Source: JAFAGX01 sp963759875 (GTDB lineage Bacteria > Acidobacteriota > Terriglobia > Terriglobales > Acidobacteriaceae). Taken from it: a stretch of DNA of 64,000 bases. Shown here in pieces: positions 1-8,225 of this stretch. A program made the position numbers and the translations under genes. How positions within the stretch are numbered: position 1 is the first letter of the stretch; every line of letters starts with the position of its first letter. Under the pieces are notes generated by a model that did no database searches, was not told the DNA's origin, and was given only the letters and a program-made list of their open reading frames with translations. The stretch lies in the NCBI GenBank assembly GCA_963759875.1, contig CAVXBB010000005.1, positions 248,001-312,000 of the forward strand, written 5' to 3'.

Positions 1-107
1 TTCGGTCCCAGAAAACCTACGATCTGCCCTTTCTGGACCTGAAATGAAATGTGGTCCACGGCAGTCTTGCGGGCGTATTTCTTCGTAAGCTCTTTAACTG
101 TGATCAT
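1..107 (-). CDS. ABC transporter ATP-binding protein, N-terminal 35 residues (cut by window edge)
   Basis: Reading the minus strand from an ATG at 107 gives a peptide beginning MITVKELTKKYARKTAVD and ending GFLGP at the window edge. This is the first beta strand and the start of the Walker A loop (GxxGPNGAGKST) of an ABC-2/multidrug-type ATPase. No stop interrupts it. The substrate cannot be told from 35 residues. It is divergent from the aldo/keto reductase at 366, with about 260 bp between them that also holds a degenerate inverted repeat. Confidence 0.85.
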   Translation of the reverse strand, partial: MITVKELTKKYARKTAVDHISFQVQKGQIVGFLGP

Positions 108-248
108 AAGAGTTTTGTTGCAAGGTAATCAGGTGTGCAGCCCACATCGTGAACAAGCCACTTCCTTGAATACTTCAAGGTGAATATATATGTTAAGAAG
201 TGCAAAGCTGGATGTCAAACGGAGCGGGTTTAGAGTAGGGTCCGAATT

Positions 249-316
249 TAACCGCTAAAGGACGTTAAGCAATGCTTGAAATTCGTTCGTGTACTTTCGT
301 GTCGTTTGTGGTTCAG
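249..316. repeat. degenerate intergenic inverted repeat (TGTGGTT-ended type)
   Basis: Between the divergent ABC ATPase and aldo/keto reductase genes, a left part (AACCGCTAAAGGACG) and a right part (TTCGTGTCGTTTGTGGTT) are imperfect reverse complements of an AACC.C.AAAGGACACGAA type unit. The right part resembles the left arm of the clearer inverted repeat at 18774-18846, which also ends TGTGGTT. It is too degenerate to delimit precisely. It looks like a decayed intergenic repeat and not an operator. Confidence 0.35.
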
Positions 317-365
317 GAAACCTTGGGACAGTACCACGGGTAGACTAGTATTTCGCGGAGGTCTC

Positions 366-1338
366 ATGAAACACCGTACATTCGGCCGCACTGGTTTCGA
401 AGTCAGCGAAATTGCGCCTCGGGCTATGGGGAATGGGCGACTGGACCGGTTCCGACGACCGTCAATCGCTGGAAGCTCTGCAGCTTGCCGTTGATCTCGG
501 CTGCAACTTTTTCGACACGGCATGGGCATATGGCAATGGTAAGAGCGATGCCTTGCTCGGGGAGATCTATGGCGCGCAACCCGGTAAACGCCTCTATGCA
601 GCATCCAAGATCCCGCCGCTGAATGACAAATGGCCGGCGTCGCCGAAAGACAAGTACCAGGACGTTTTTCCCGCGAAACATGTTTTCAAGCACGCCCGAA
701 CTGATTCGCGAGAAACTTCGGGTAAAGACCATCGATCTGTTGCAATTTCACGTCTGGGACGACAATTGGACTGATGAGCCAGAATTCCGCGATACGGTCG
801 AGAAACTCAAGTCGCAAGGACTCATTCGTTTTTCGGGCTAAGTCTCAATCGATGGGAACCAGAGAACGGCATCAAGGCCATCCGCACGGGCCTGGTAGAC
901 GCCGTGCAGGTGATCTACAACATCTTCGATCAGTCGCCGGAGGACAAGCTGTTTCCTCTTTGCCGCGAAATGAACATTGGCGTGATTGCCCGTGTACCGC
1001 TGGACGAAGGCAGCCTGGGCGGCAAGCTCACCGCCGAAACCAGATTTCCAAAAGGCGACTGGCGTTCGGGCTATTTCGGCCCAGAAAATCTCAACAACAC
1101 CGTGGTGCGGGTCGATAAATTGAAGCCGCTCGTGCCCGCGGACATGAGCCTGCCGGAAATGGCTTTGCGCTTCATCCTTTCAAATCCGGTTGTGAGCACC
1201 ACAATCGTGGGTATGAGAAAGGCGAATCACGTGCGAGAAAATATTGCAGTCAGTGATGCTGGCCTGCTTGCCCCTGCTCTGCTGAAGCGCTTGAAGCCGC
1301 ATCGCTGGGACCGTACACCGCAGCCATGGTCAGATTAG
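366..1338 (+). CDS. aldo/keto reductase, three single-base frameshifts in this sequence
   Basis: NAD(P)H-dependent oxidoreductase of the aldo/keto reductase family. The start ATG at 366 follows a good GGAGGT ribosome site. The protein begins MKHRTFGRTGFEVSEIA. After correction it continues with the family motifs FFDTAWAYGNG (catalytic Asp and Tyr), AASKIPP (catalytic Lys) and LLQFHVWDD (His), and ends with a cofactor-binding SxTIVGMRK stretch. Three indels break it: an extra base near 416 (CCTC), an extra T in TTTT near 685, and a missing G near 836. The net length change of +1 agrees with this. Total size after repair is about 323 residues, normal for the family. The substrate is unknown. 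The reading frame breaks are more likely sequence errors than decay, because all catalytic motifs survive. Confidence 0.85.
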
Positions 1339-1350
1339 ATTGGGTCCGGC

Positions 1351-1541
1351 CTAGCCCTCAGTACAACTCAGCTGGCCCTCCGTGGTAATGCGAGTGGCTT
1401 TGCAGATTTCCTTAGCCATTCTGACCCAGCTTCACTGGCGCGCACAGGCTCGTCTGCTGACATCGCCGTGCTGGCAGCTAGGGTAAAAAGTAGAGCGTCT
1501 TCTTGCTTGTCGAAGTAGAGCACCACCTGATTAGCTGCCAT
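1351..1541 (-). CDS. small conserved-looking protein (about 63 aa), one frameshift
   Basis: A short gene read from an ATG at 1541, about ten bases after a GGAGGT ribosome site. It starts MAANQVVLYFDKQEDALLFT and, after adding one G at about 1424 (GGG to GGGG), continues VRMAKEICKATRITTEGQLS to a stop at 1351. Without the correction the reading frame drifts into a Ser/Arg-rich tail. I recall similar short acidobacterial proteins with a VLYFD...EDALLFT start and a KEICKA-R-TTEG end, but I cannot name a family. It is soluble, with no signal peptide or membrane segment. Function unknown. Confidence 0.5.
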
Positions 1542-1773
1542 TCTGGAATCCACCTCCGAAAACTGGTCGTTGTTCAAATGATAGGCCAAATCGAGGTGTA
1601 ACAGACGGTAACTCTTTTGGTGCCTGCACACTCAATAGTGCATTGTCGCAAACAGTCGCGGGCACACTCACACCTTCGCGGTCAGCAGCTCTGGAAATAA
1701 AGCATTTTGCAGCCAACCAGGCACCGCTGGGGACGAATCTTCGTGGTCTGCAACCACATTCGGGAACAGCACA

Positions 1774-2193
1774 ATGCGCTCTGTTTGGCTGCCAGCACTA
1801 ATCTTCATTTTGTTTGTGTCATCTGCAGGGAAAATGCAATCTCAGGAGACCACCCGCACCCCTCGACTGCAGCGGGACCAGCTATTCACGTCCGATCTGA
1901 TCAGCTGGACTGATATGCAATCACCCGATCCAGTGCCGGCCAGTTCATCTGGCTCGAACCCGCGACAGAACACTTCCGTAGACAATCAGAAAACGCCGGT
2001 GCAGACGTTTACGGGAGTAATCGACAAAGAGGGAAATACTTACGTTCTGCGGACCTCCAGCAAGTGGTTCTACGATCTGGACGATCAGGGATTAGCCGCG
2101 CAGTACCTGAACCAAAGGGTTGCCGTAATAGGGACACTTAACGTGAGCGGTGATCTGATTCATGTTCAACTCATCCAAGTAGCTTCTGCCTGA
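1774..2193 (+). CDS. secreted DUF5818-type protein
   Basis: 139 residues. An N-terminal hydrophobic segment (about residues 3-20, WLPALIFILFVSSAGK) is a signal peptide. Then a low-complexity Pro/Ser/Thr-rich linker leads to a C-terminal domain of about 70 residues with the pattern FTGVIDKEGNTYVLRT ... YDLDDQ ... NQRVAVIGTL ... IHVQLIQ. That OB-like strand pattern (a GxI..., a Lys/Gln-V-x-V-x-GTL strand and a final I-H-V) is what I know as DUF5818, common in Acidobacteriota. Probably periplasmic. Molecular function unknown. It stands alone just upstream of the haem operon in the same direction, with 83 bp between. Confidence 0.65.
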   Translation: MRSVWLPALIFILFVSSAGKMQSQETTRTPRLQRDQLFTSDLISWTDMQSPDPVPASSSGSNPRQNTSVDNQKTPVQTFTGVIDKEGNTYVLRTSSKWFYDLDDQGLAAQYLNQRVAVIGTLNVSGDLIHVQLIQVASA

Positions 2194-2226
2194 GGTAATC
2201 CCCGTCACTCTAAACGTTCGGTCGTA

Positions 2227-2240
2227 GTGAGCCTCATCAC
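2227..2240. promoter_or_regulatory. CRP/FNR-type palindrome upstream of hemE
   Basis: GTGA-N6-TCAC (GTGAGCCTCATCAC), the core half-sites of CRP/FNR-family operators, centred about 43 bp before the hemE start codon. Regulation of haem synthesis by an FNR-like oxygen sensor or CRP-like protein would make sense, but only the palindrome is seen. Confidence 0.4.
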
Positions 2241-2276
2241 ACCCGCCTGTGAGCGGAAATGCTACATTGAAAGTTC

Positions 2277-3309
2277 ATGTCCGCACCCCAATCCCGCTTC
2301 GTGAAGGCTTGTAAAGTCCAACCCGTAGACCGCACGCCGGTGTGGTTCATGCGGCAGGCCGGACGTTACATGCCGGAATATCGGGCGGTTCGCAAAGAAT
2401 ATTCACTCATTGAGATCTGCAAAAAGCCCGACATCGCTGCTGAGGTCACCATCACCGCAGCCGAGATCCTTGGAGTGGACGCCGCCATTATTTTCGCCGA
2501 CCTGCTACTTCCATTGGAATCATGGGGCTGCCCTTTCATTTCACCGCCGGCGAAGGGCCGGTGATCCAAAGGCCTGTACGGACGCAAGAAGACATGGCCA
2601 AGTTACATACTGATCGCGCTGCCGAACTGGGATACGTCTCCGAGGCTGTGGGTCTGGTGTGCAAGCATTTTGGTCCGCGTCTGCCAGTGATCGGATTTTG
2701 TGGCGCGCCCTTCACCCTGGCCAGTTACATGATCGAAGGTGGAGGATCACGCAACTACATCCAGACGAAGAAGATGATGTACTCAGCGCCTGACAGTTTG
2801 GGATGAACTGATGTGGAAGCTGGTACGAGTGACCTCCGAATATGCGGCGAACAGGTGCGCGCCGGGGCTGATGCCATACAGGTGTTCGATAGCTGGGTAG
2901 GATGCCTCAGCGTCGAAGACTATCGCCGCTATGTGCTGCCGCGCACGACGGAACTGGTCAGGAACCTGCAAGAGACCGGCGTCCCCGTAATTTATTTCGG
3001 CACGGATAGCGCAACTCTTCTCGGTTCGATGCAAGAGACCGGAGCCGAAGTGATCGGTCTTGACTGGCGCATTCCTCTCGACGACAGGCTGGCGGAGCTC
3101 GGTTTTCAAAGGCGGCGTGCAGGGCAATCTCGATCCGGTTTTGCTGTTCGCGGATTGGAAGGAAATGAAGTCGCGAGCGGAAGACATTTTGCGCCGCGCT
3201 GGCGGACGGCCCGGGCACATTTTTCAATCTGGGGCACGGCATTTTGCCGGAAACTCCGGTGGAGAACGTGAAAGCGCTGGCGAAATTCGTGCAGGAGCAT
3301 TCGCAATGA
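2277..3309 (+). CDS. hemE: uroporphyrinogen decarboxylase, five single-base frameshifts in this sequence
   Basis: HemE removes four carboxyl groups from uroporphyrinogen III to give coproporphyrinogen III in cytoplasmic haem synthesis. The N terminus carries the diagnostic WFMRQAGRYMPEYR motif, followed by ADLLLPLE, FHFTAGEGP, GFCGAPFTLASYMIEGGGS, a repaired QVRAGADAIQVFDSWVG, and a C terminus GNLDPVLLF ... HIFNLGHGILPETPVENV. Five indels are inferred near 2517 (loss), 2798 (gain), 2850 (loss), 3102 (gain) and 3216 (extra T in TTTTT). The net +1 matches the length. Repaired length is about 343 residues, normal for HemE. First gene of hemE-hemH-hemY. Because it is essential for haem and all active-site motifs remain, the breaks are probably sequencing errors. 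Confidence 0.9.
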
Positions 3310-3426
3310 TCGCCGCCGAGCACGCTGAGGCCGCCGAGCAATGCACGAAAAAGACAAACTCGATTTGCTGACTAGACCAATGCCCTTGGCGATGTCGGCG
3401 GTAAATAAGGGGGTCGCTTTCGGACG

Positions 3427-4342
3427 ATGACGCTCCACTCAAAGTTGCCGTGCTTTTGCTTGCCCACGGCAGCCCCGATTCGGTCGATCAGGTTCCGGAG
3501 TTTCTACTGCGAGTGACCGGTGGGCGGCCGCTTCCGCCGCAAGTCGTGGATGAAGTGAAGCATCGCTATGGGCTGATCGGCCGCTCCCCATTAACCGAAT
3601 TGACATTGAAGCAAGGCAGAACTTCTCCGCAGGAACTCGGGTTGCCGGTGTATGTGGGCATGCGGAATTGGAAGCCATTTATCGCAGACGCGGTGCGCGC
3701 CATGATTGCGGCAAGCGTTAGCGACGCGATTGTAATTTGTCTGGCTCCTCAGAATTCCCAAACCAGTGTAGGCCTTTATCGAAACAGTGTAGGCAACGAT
3801 CTGCCGTTCGATATAGATTTCGTGGAGTCGTGGCACGATCATCCATTGCTGATCAGAGCCTATCGCCGAAAACTTGCGCACAGGCTGGCCTAGAGCTTGT
3901 GACGAGAGTGGGGCGAAATTGCCCATCATCTTCACCGCCCATAGCGTTCCCCAGCGCACGATCACCGACGGCGATCCCTACGAAGCTCAGGCAAAGGAAA
4001 CCGCATCGCTCGTGGCGAAAGAGGCTGGCTTGAATCCCGCCGATTGGAAATTTGCATTTCAGAGCCAGGGCATGTCTGGAGGAGCATGGCTTGGGCCTAC
4101 GGTGGAGCAGACGATCTCGGCACTCAAAGACGGAAGGTCATCGTGGAGTTTTTATCCAGCCCATAGGATTCCTCTGCGATCACGTCGAGGTGCTCTACGA
4201 CATTGATATTGGTTTCAAAGAATTTGCTGAAAAGCTAGGCATGCGGTTGTGGCGAGCCGAATCGCTAAATGATTCGCCGCTTTTGACCAAGGCCTTGGCG
4301 GATATTGCCCGGTCGCGTATCGCGAAACCAGCTTTAGCATGA
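3427..4342 (+). CDS. hemH: ferrochelatase, at least three frameshifts in this sequence
   Basis: HemH inserts Fe2+ into a porphyrin, either protoporphyrin IX or, in the coproporphyrin-dependent route, coproporphyrin III. Visible motifs are VLLLAHGSPDS at the N terminus, GLPVYVGMRNWKP, the catalytic-His segment PIIFTAHSVPQRTI, FQSQGMSGGAWLGPTVEQTI, and PIGFLCDHVEVLYDIDIGF with the conserved acidic residue. Reading frames change around 3840-3900 (more than one indel) and again near 4120. The start is uncertain: the ATG at 3427 is one base out of frame with the LLLAHG strand and GTG 3450 would cut the first strand short. The stop (4340-4342) overlaps the hemY start by the ATGA arrangement, which indicates translational coupling. 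Confidence 0.85.
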
Positions 4343-5772
4343 AACGCATTGCCATCATTGGCGGCGGCATTTCAGGATTGGCAGCAGCCTTCGCGCTGGA
4401 AAAAGCTCGCCTCAGCGGCGCCGCCCTGGAATACGTCCTGTTCGAATCCAGCTCTCGGCTCGGCGGCGTGCTGGTGACCGAGCAAATTGACGGATGTCTG
4501 CTGGAGGCCGGCCCCGATTCTTTTTTGACAGAAAAGCCATGGGCTGCGGATCTTTGTCGCGAACTTGGTCTTGAAGATCAACTGATTGGCTCGAACGATC
4601 GCGATCGCAAAACCTACATTCTGACTAAAGGCAAATTCGTCGAGATTCCCGATGGCCTGATGTTCATGGTGCCGACGAAGATCCTACCCACTCTGATGTC
4701 GCCATTATTTTCGGTACGCACTAAATTGCGAATGGCGCGGGAGTGGTTTCACCCACCACACCGAGCGGAAGCAGACGAGAGCGTAGCCGCAATGGTTGAA
4801 CGTCATTATGGTACCGAAATGGTGGACCGGCTCGCCGATCCTCTGTTATCCGGCGTTTATGGGGGCGAGGCAAATCAACTCAGCGTTCGCGCAGTTCTTC
4901 CGCGCTTTGCCGAAATGGAAGCCAAATACGGCAGCCTGGGTCGCGCCATGCTGGCGGCCCGCAGCAAGATGCCGGCATCCCCAAACGACGCAAGGCCGCT
5001 ATTCACCTCGATGAAGAATGGAATGCAGCAGATGGTGGATGCGCTAGTGTCTCGCCTTAGTCCAGCGACGCTCCGTTGCAATACCTGCGTGCGATTTCTT
5101 CGGCGCGAGAACATGCGTTGGATGGTTTCGGCGGGAACTGCGTCTCATGAATTCGATGCAGTGATTCTTGCGACGCCGGCGCACGTTTCCGCTGATCTGA
5201 TGCAAACGTGCGCACCTCAGCTTGCCTCCGAGCTAGCGGCCATCGACTACACGTCCTCGATTACGATCAATCTCGGTTATGACCAGGGCGTGCGGTCGTC
5301 GCTGCCGCCGGGATTTGGATTTTTGGTGCCTCGCAGTGAACGAAGAAAGATGTTGGCAGCAACTTTCGTTCACAATAAATTTCCCCACCGTGCGCCGCCT
5401 GACCGGGCCCTGCTGCGCTGCTTTATCGGCGGCAAAGACAACGAATCCCTGCTGCAAGCGTCCGACGATCAAATTGTTGAGATCGTTCGCGGCGAACTTC
5501 AGCAGATTCTAGACCTCACTGCCGATCCGCTCTTTGCCTGCGTCAGTCGTTGGAAACGTGCCATGGCGCAGTACGGTGTCGGACACTTGGAACGGCTGCA
5601 AAGGATTGACAAGAGCCTGGAAGAGCTCGCAGGGCTCGCATTGGCTGGGAACGGTTACCGTGGCATCGGCGTGCCGGATTGCATTCGCTCCGGTAATGGG
5701 GCGGCCGCACGAATACTGCATGAGCTTGGATTCTCCGAGGAGCGGGCGCCGGTAGTCGCTGTTCGGGTCTAA
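4339..5772 (+). CDS. hemY: protoporphyrinogen/coproporphyrinogen oxidase, HemY type
   Basis: FAD-dependent oxidase of the HemY family that aromatises a porphyrinogen ring. 477 residues, intact and normal length. The FAD dinucleotide-binding motif IIGGGISGLAAAFALEKA is at residues 5-22, followed by GGVLVTEQIDG and the family-typical EAGPDSFLTEKPWAADLCRELG. The C terminus has NGYRGIGVPDCIRSG, the second FAD contact. It overlaps hemH by four bases. The order hemE-hemH-hemY is the one used by Firmicutes, where the enzyme acts as coproporphyrinogen oxidase. Whether this organism uses the copro- or protoporphyrin branch cannot be decided, because no HemQ/ChdC or HemN is in the window. Confidence 0.9.
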   Translation: MKRIAIIGGGISGLAAAFALEKARLSGAALEYVLFESSSRLGGVLVTEQIDGCLLEAGPDSFLTEKPWAADLCRELGLEDQLIGSNDRDRKTYILTKGKFVEIPDGLMFMVPTKILPTLMSPLFSVRTKLRMAREWFHPPHRAEADESVAAMVERHYGTEMVDRLADPLLSGVYGGEANQLSVRAVLPRFAEMEAKYGSLGRAMLAARSKMPASPNDARPLFTSMKNGMQQMVDALVSRLSPATLRCNTCVRFLRRENMRWMVSAGTASHEFDAVILATPAHVSADLMQTCAPQLASELAAIDYTSSITINLGYDQGVRSSLPPGFGFLVPRSERRKMLAATFVHNKFPHRAPPDRALLRCFIGGKDNESLLQASDDQIVEIVRGELQQILDLTADPLFACVSRWKRAMAQYGVGHLERLQRIDKSLEELAGLALAGNGYRGIGVPDCIRSGNGAAARILHELGFSEERAPVVAVRV

Positions 5773-5821
5773 TCAGCGGCCGGTGCTCTCCCCAAAAGGC
5801 CTCGGTAGGACTGTGGCTGCT

Positions 5822-6235
5822 TCACCAAGATCTGGACTTTTCGATTTGCATCAGATCGTGACGGGTTTGCTGGTCATCGCGTGCAGCTTTCTCCATGGAC
5901 CGCTGAATGGCCGTTTTCAGCTTGCATTGATCGTCGTCATGAAGTGTCACGAAACGGAACGGCTGCAGGCTCCAATTCACCGGATTCAGCATTTGCGCCG
6001 TAGCGAACACTGAGCCGGTTGGCGCCACAAACATCAGTTTGATAACCGAGTTCGGCTTCACGGGCTGTGACAAGCCGAGCAATCCACCTGTTACAGAAAC
6101 TAGCCGCAAGGTTGCTGTTGTTCTGGCGCCGTCGGAGAAGCGAAGCACAGCGGGAGTGACTTCCGGAAAGCTTACGCGTGGGCCACCGCGCTGATGGCCT
6201 TGCACCGTAGGTTTCGGTGGAGGAAAATACGCCAT
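5822..6235 (-). CDS. PilZ-like domain protein, paralogue of the gene at 17264-17692
   Basis: 137 residues starting MAYFPPPKPTVQGHQRGGPR from the ATG at 6235. A longer in-frame extension exists but would overlap the coding region of the SYLF gene in another frame, so I reject it. The core VTPAVLRFSDGARTTATLRLVSVTGGLLGLS ... VKLMF-like strand ... LQPFRFVTL has PilZ beta-barrel character but lacks the RxxxR and D/NxSxxG c-di-GMP motifs; VTGGLL occupies the second motif's place. The 17264-17692 protein shares the strings TPAVLRF, VSLTGGLLSL/VSVTGGLLGL, KLMF and LQPFRFVSL/VTL. Function unknown; probably a cytoplasmic non-canonical PilZ. Confidence 0.65.
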   Translation of the reverse strand: MAYFPPPKPTVQGHQRGGPRVSFPEVTPAVLRFSDGARTTATLRLVSVTGGLLGLSQPVKPNSVIKLMFVAPTGSVFATAQMLNPVNWSLQPFRFVTLHDDDQCKLKTAIQRSMEKAARDDQQTRHDLMQIEKSRSW

Positions 6236-6305
6236 AAGCTGATGACTCAGTATGCGCCCGTAACATTGCCGGTCCAACGTTACGCAAGGCGCTGTACGGG
6301 CGTCG

Positions 6306-6995
6306 CTATTTCTTTGCCGCTTCGGCTGCCCACTTCGCCAAGCATGCAAGAAACGGATACGCACCTTGCGGTGCCTGAATCTCCCCTTGGAGTGAGGCTT
6401 TTGGGGTAACCATGTGTCCGTAGAATTCGCGGGTGCTGTCTTTATCCTGCTTGACGAGCGCGCCATCCAGTGAAATGCCAGCGAAGACACCGCGAGCGCG
6501 AGAATAGCTGAGGATTTGCGCGTGTAACTTCCAGTCGGTATCTGCTGCGGCCGTGCGCCCGACCGGGCCGGCAGCGACGCTGGCGTCACCACCCAGCTTG
6601 AACTGGCTTGAGAGCAGCTTTCGCATTCCGTCCTGATTCATAATCAGCATGACCAGATCCACTGCTTGTCCGCCGATCTGAAAACCGAAGCTTCCGCCCT
6701 CCACCATAAAGAATGCCGGTGCGCTCCAACCTTTGGGCGTCCGACAACTTGCCACTCCGCGTCCATAGCGCGCGCCTACAATGAAGCCGCCGTTAAGCAT
6801 ACTGGGCACCACTGCGACGCACTCCGCGGATCCGAGCACTTGTTCTGGAATGCCTTGATCCGGCGCGGCCTGGATCTCACTTAGAACATCAGCCGCAGAC
6901 TGGACGCGGTCTGTAGCCTTGCTGGCTACATTGGGGGAAGCAGTCGCCGCAAGGGCCATACAAACAACGCCGCATAAAAGCAGAAATCTCTTCAT
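6306..6995 (-). CDS. secreted SYLF (YSC84/DUF500) lipid-binding protein
   Basis: 229 residues. The signal peptide MKRFLLLCGVVCMALAATAS is followed by a SYLF domain: SAECVAVVPSMLNGGFIVGARYGRGVASCR, PAFFMVEGGSFGFQIGGQAVDLVMLIMN, and a late AAADTDWKLHAQILSYSRARGVFAGISLDGA. In eukaryotes SYLF binds phosphoinositides; in bacteria these proteins are periplasmic or outer-membrane-associated with no settled function. A monocistronic minus-strand gene with a GAGAC-type ribosome site. Normal length for bacterial members. Confidence 0.85.
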   Translation of the reverse strand: MKRFLLLCGVVCMALAATASPNVASKATDRVQSAADVLSEIQAAPDQGIPEQVLGSAECVAVVPSMLNGGFIVGARYGRGVASCRTPKGWSAPAFFMVEGGSFGFQIGGQAVDLVMLIMNQDGMRKLLSSQFKLGGDASVAAGPVGRTAAADTDWKLHAQILSYSRARGVFAGISLDGALVKQDKDSTREFYGHMVTPKASLQGEIQAPQGAYPFLACLAKWAAEAAKK

Positions 6996-7205
6996 TGAGA
7001 GTCTCCTGTGGCGCGATTGTAAGAAAGTTATGGTTGTGAAAACTGTACTCTTTAATGGCGGTTATTGACTAGCAGGGCACTTCGGACCAAAAATTCGGGG
7101 TCGGCAACGGTGATCTTAATCTCCGCTCCCAACCCCGTCTCCCAGGTTCTGTGGTAGGTGAAGCGAGTATGGGGGAAGAGCGGAAACGCGGCAAGATTAC
7201 CAGGG

Positions 7206-8225
7206 TCACTGTACCTTGGTAACCTCGGCCCTTTCCCGGAGCTCTGGCACCACTTCTCCTGAGTTCCGACTTTGCAGGCCGAACAGTCTCTGCTTGGTTT
7301 CTTGGAACTCAGAGGTGTCCAACTTGTACTCCGATCCAGGTGGCAGCAACTTGTTGATCTCGTGCCGAGTTCTACGGATGCGATCAGCGATTTGGGGGTG
7401 AGACTCAAAACTTGCGGCACCGCTGCCACGCTTTTCCTTCTCGATTGTCCTGATCTTCTCGAAAAACGATGGCAGAGCCTGTGGCTCGTATCCCGCCCGC
7501 TGCAGATATTTTAGGCCTACAAGGTCTGCCTCGGACTCAAAGCTGCGAGCAGGGTTTGAATAGACCGTATTGCGAATCGCCCGGCGGAACACAATTCGCA
7601 GGATCAGCGGCATGGCAGCGATATCGGTCCGTTCCTCGCGTGCCATCTCTTGCGCGGCATGACAGGCCGCTACGTGCGCCATTTCGTGAGAAAGTACGCC
7701 TGCAAGCTCTGCCTCGTTCTCAGCAGCGAGGATCAAGCCGGAATCGACAAAAATGAAGCCGCCTGGCAGCGAGAAAGCATTGACCTCGTCCTTATCGATG
7801 ATTCTGAAAGTAAGTGGAACCTGTGCGTCAGAGTACTGCGCCAGATTCTGACCCAGCCGATTCACGTACTCAGTAACAAGCGGATCGGTGATGAGTTTAG
7901 AATTGCTCTCCACTTTTTGAGCATAGGATCGGCCCATTTCCATTTGGGCTTGGAGACTATATCGCTTGCCCAAGCCACGGGCACAGCCCATATCCCGGTC
8001 TCGAATCGCGCTGAAATGCCGAGTGCTGGTGTCCTGGTAGCTCTTGAACCCTTGGCTTGTGCCAGAGTTCACAGTGGAACTGGGCCCTGGACCTGCGTCG
8101 CTAACGTTCACCGGGTTATTTTGGGCAGCGGAAAAGGGCTGGAACAGAAGCAGTGTCACCAGTCCTAGCAGGACAGGGACGCATAGCCGGACACCGATGC
8201 CGCGGCACGGCCTCTCTCCAATCAT
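7206..8225 (-). CDS. secreted M48-family metalloprotease
   Basis: 339 residues. An N-terminal hydrophobic segment (LCVPVLLGLVTLLLFQPFSAAQ) acts as signal peptide or anchor. The peptidase domain has ANEAELAGVLSHEMAHVAACH with the HExxH zinc site (two His and catalytic Glu), and the third zinc ligand is in ESEADLVGLKYLQRAGYEP. SLPGGFIFVDSGL upstream matches the M48 edge strand. Without a TPR domain it is BepA-like only in its catalytic part. It likely degrades misfolded envelope proteins. It overlaps the upstream carboxypeptidase-regulatory-like gene by four bases (ATGA), so the two are co-translated. Confidence 0.88.
   Translation of the reverse strand: MIGERPCRGIGVRLCVPVLLGLVTLLLFQPFSAAQNNPVNVSDAGPGPSSTVNSGTSQGFKSYQDTSTRHFSAIRDRDMGCARGLGKRYSLQAQMEMGRSYAQKVESNSKLITDPLVTEYVNRLGQNLAQYSDAQVPLTFRIIDKDEVNAFSLPGGFIFVDSGLILAAENEAELAGVLSHEMAHVAACHAAQEMAREERTDIAAMPLILRIVFRRAIRNTVYSNPARSFESEADLVGLKYLQRAGYEPQALPSFFEKIRTIEKEKRGSGAASFESHPQIADRIRRTRHEINKLLPPGSEYKLDTSEFQETKQRLFGLQSRNSGEVVPELRERAEVTKVQ

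Noticed and set aside
1531..1716. 61-residue minus-strand reading frame before the DUF5818 gene
   Set aside because: It overlaps the better-supported small gene at 1351-1541, with no ribosome site and no recognisable protein pattern.
5822..6592. 256-residue reading of the PilZ-like gene starting at 6592
   Set aside because: The first 119 residues overlap the SYLF gene in another frame, are basic and low complexity, and the domain homology begins only after the Met at 6235.
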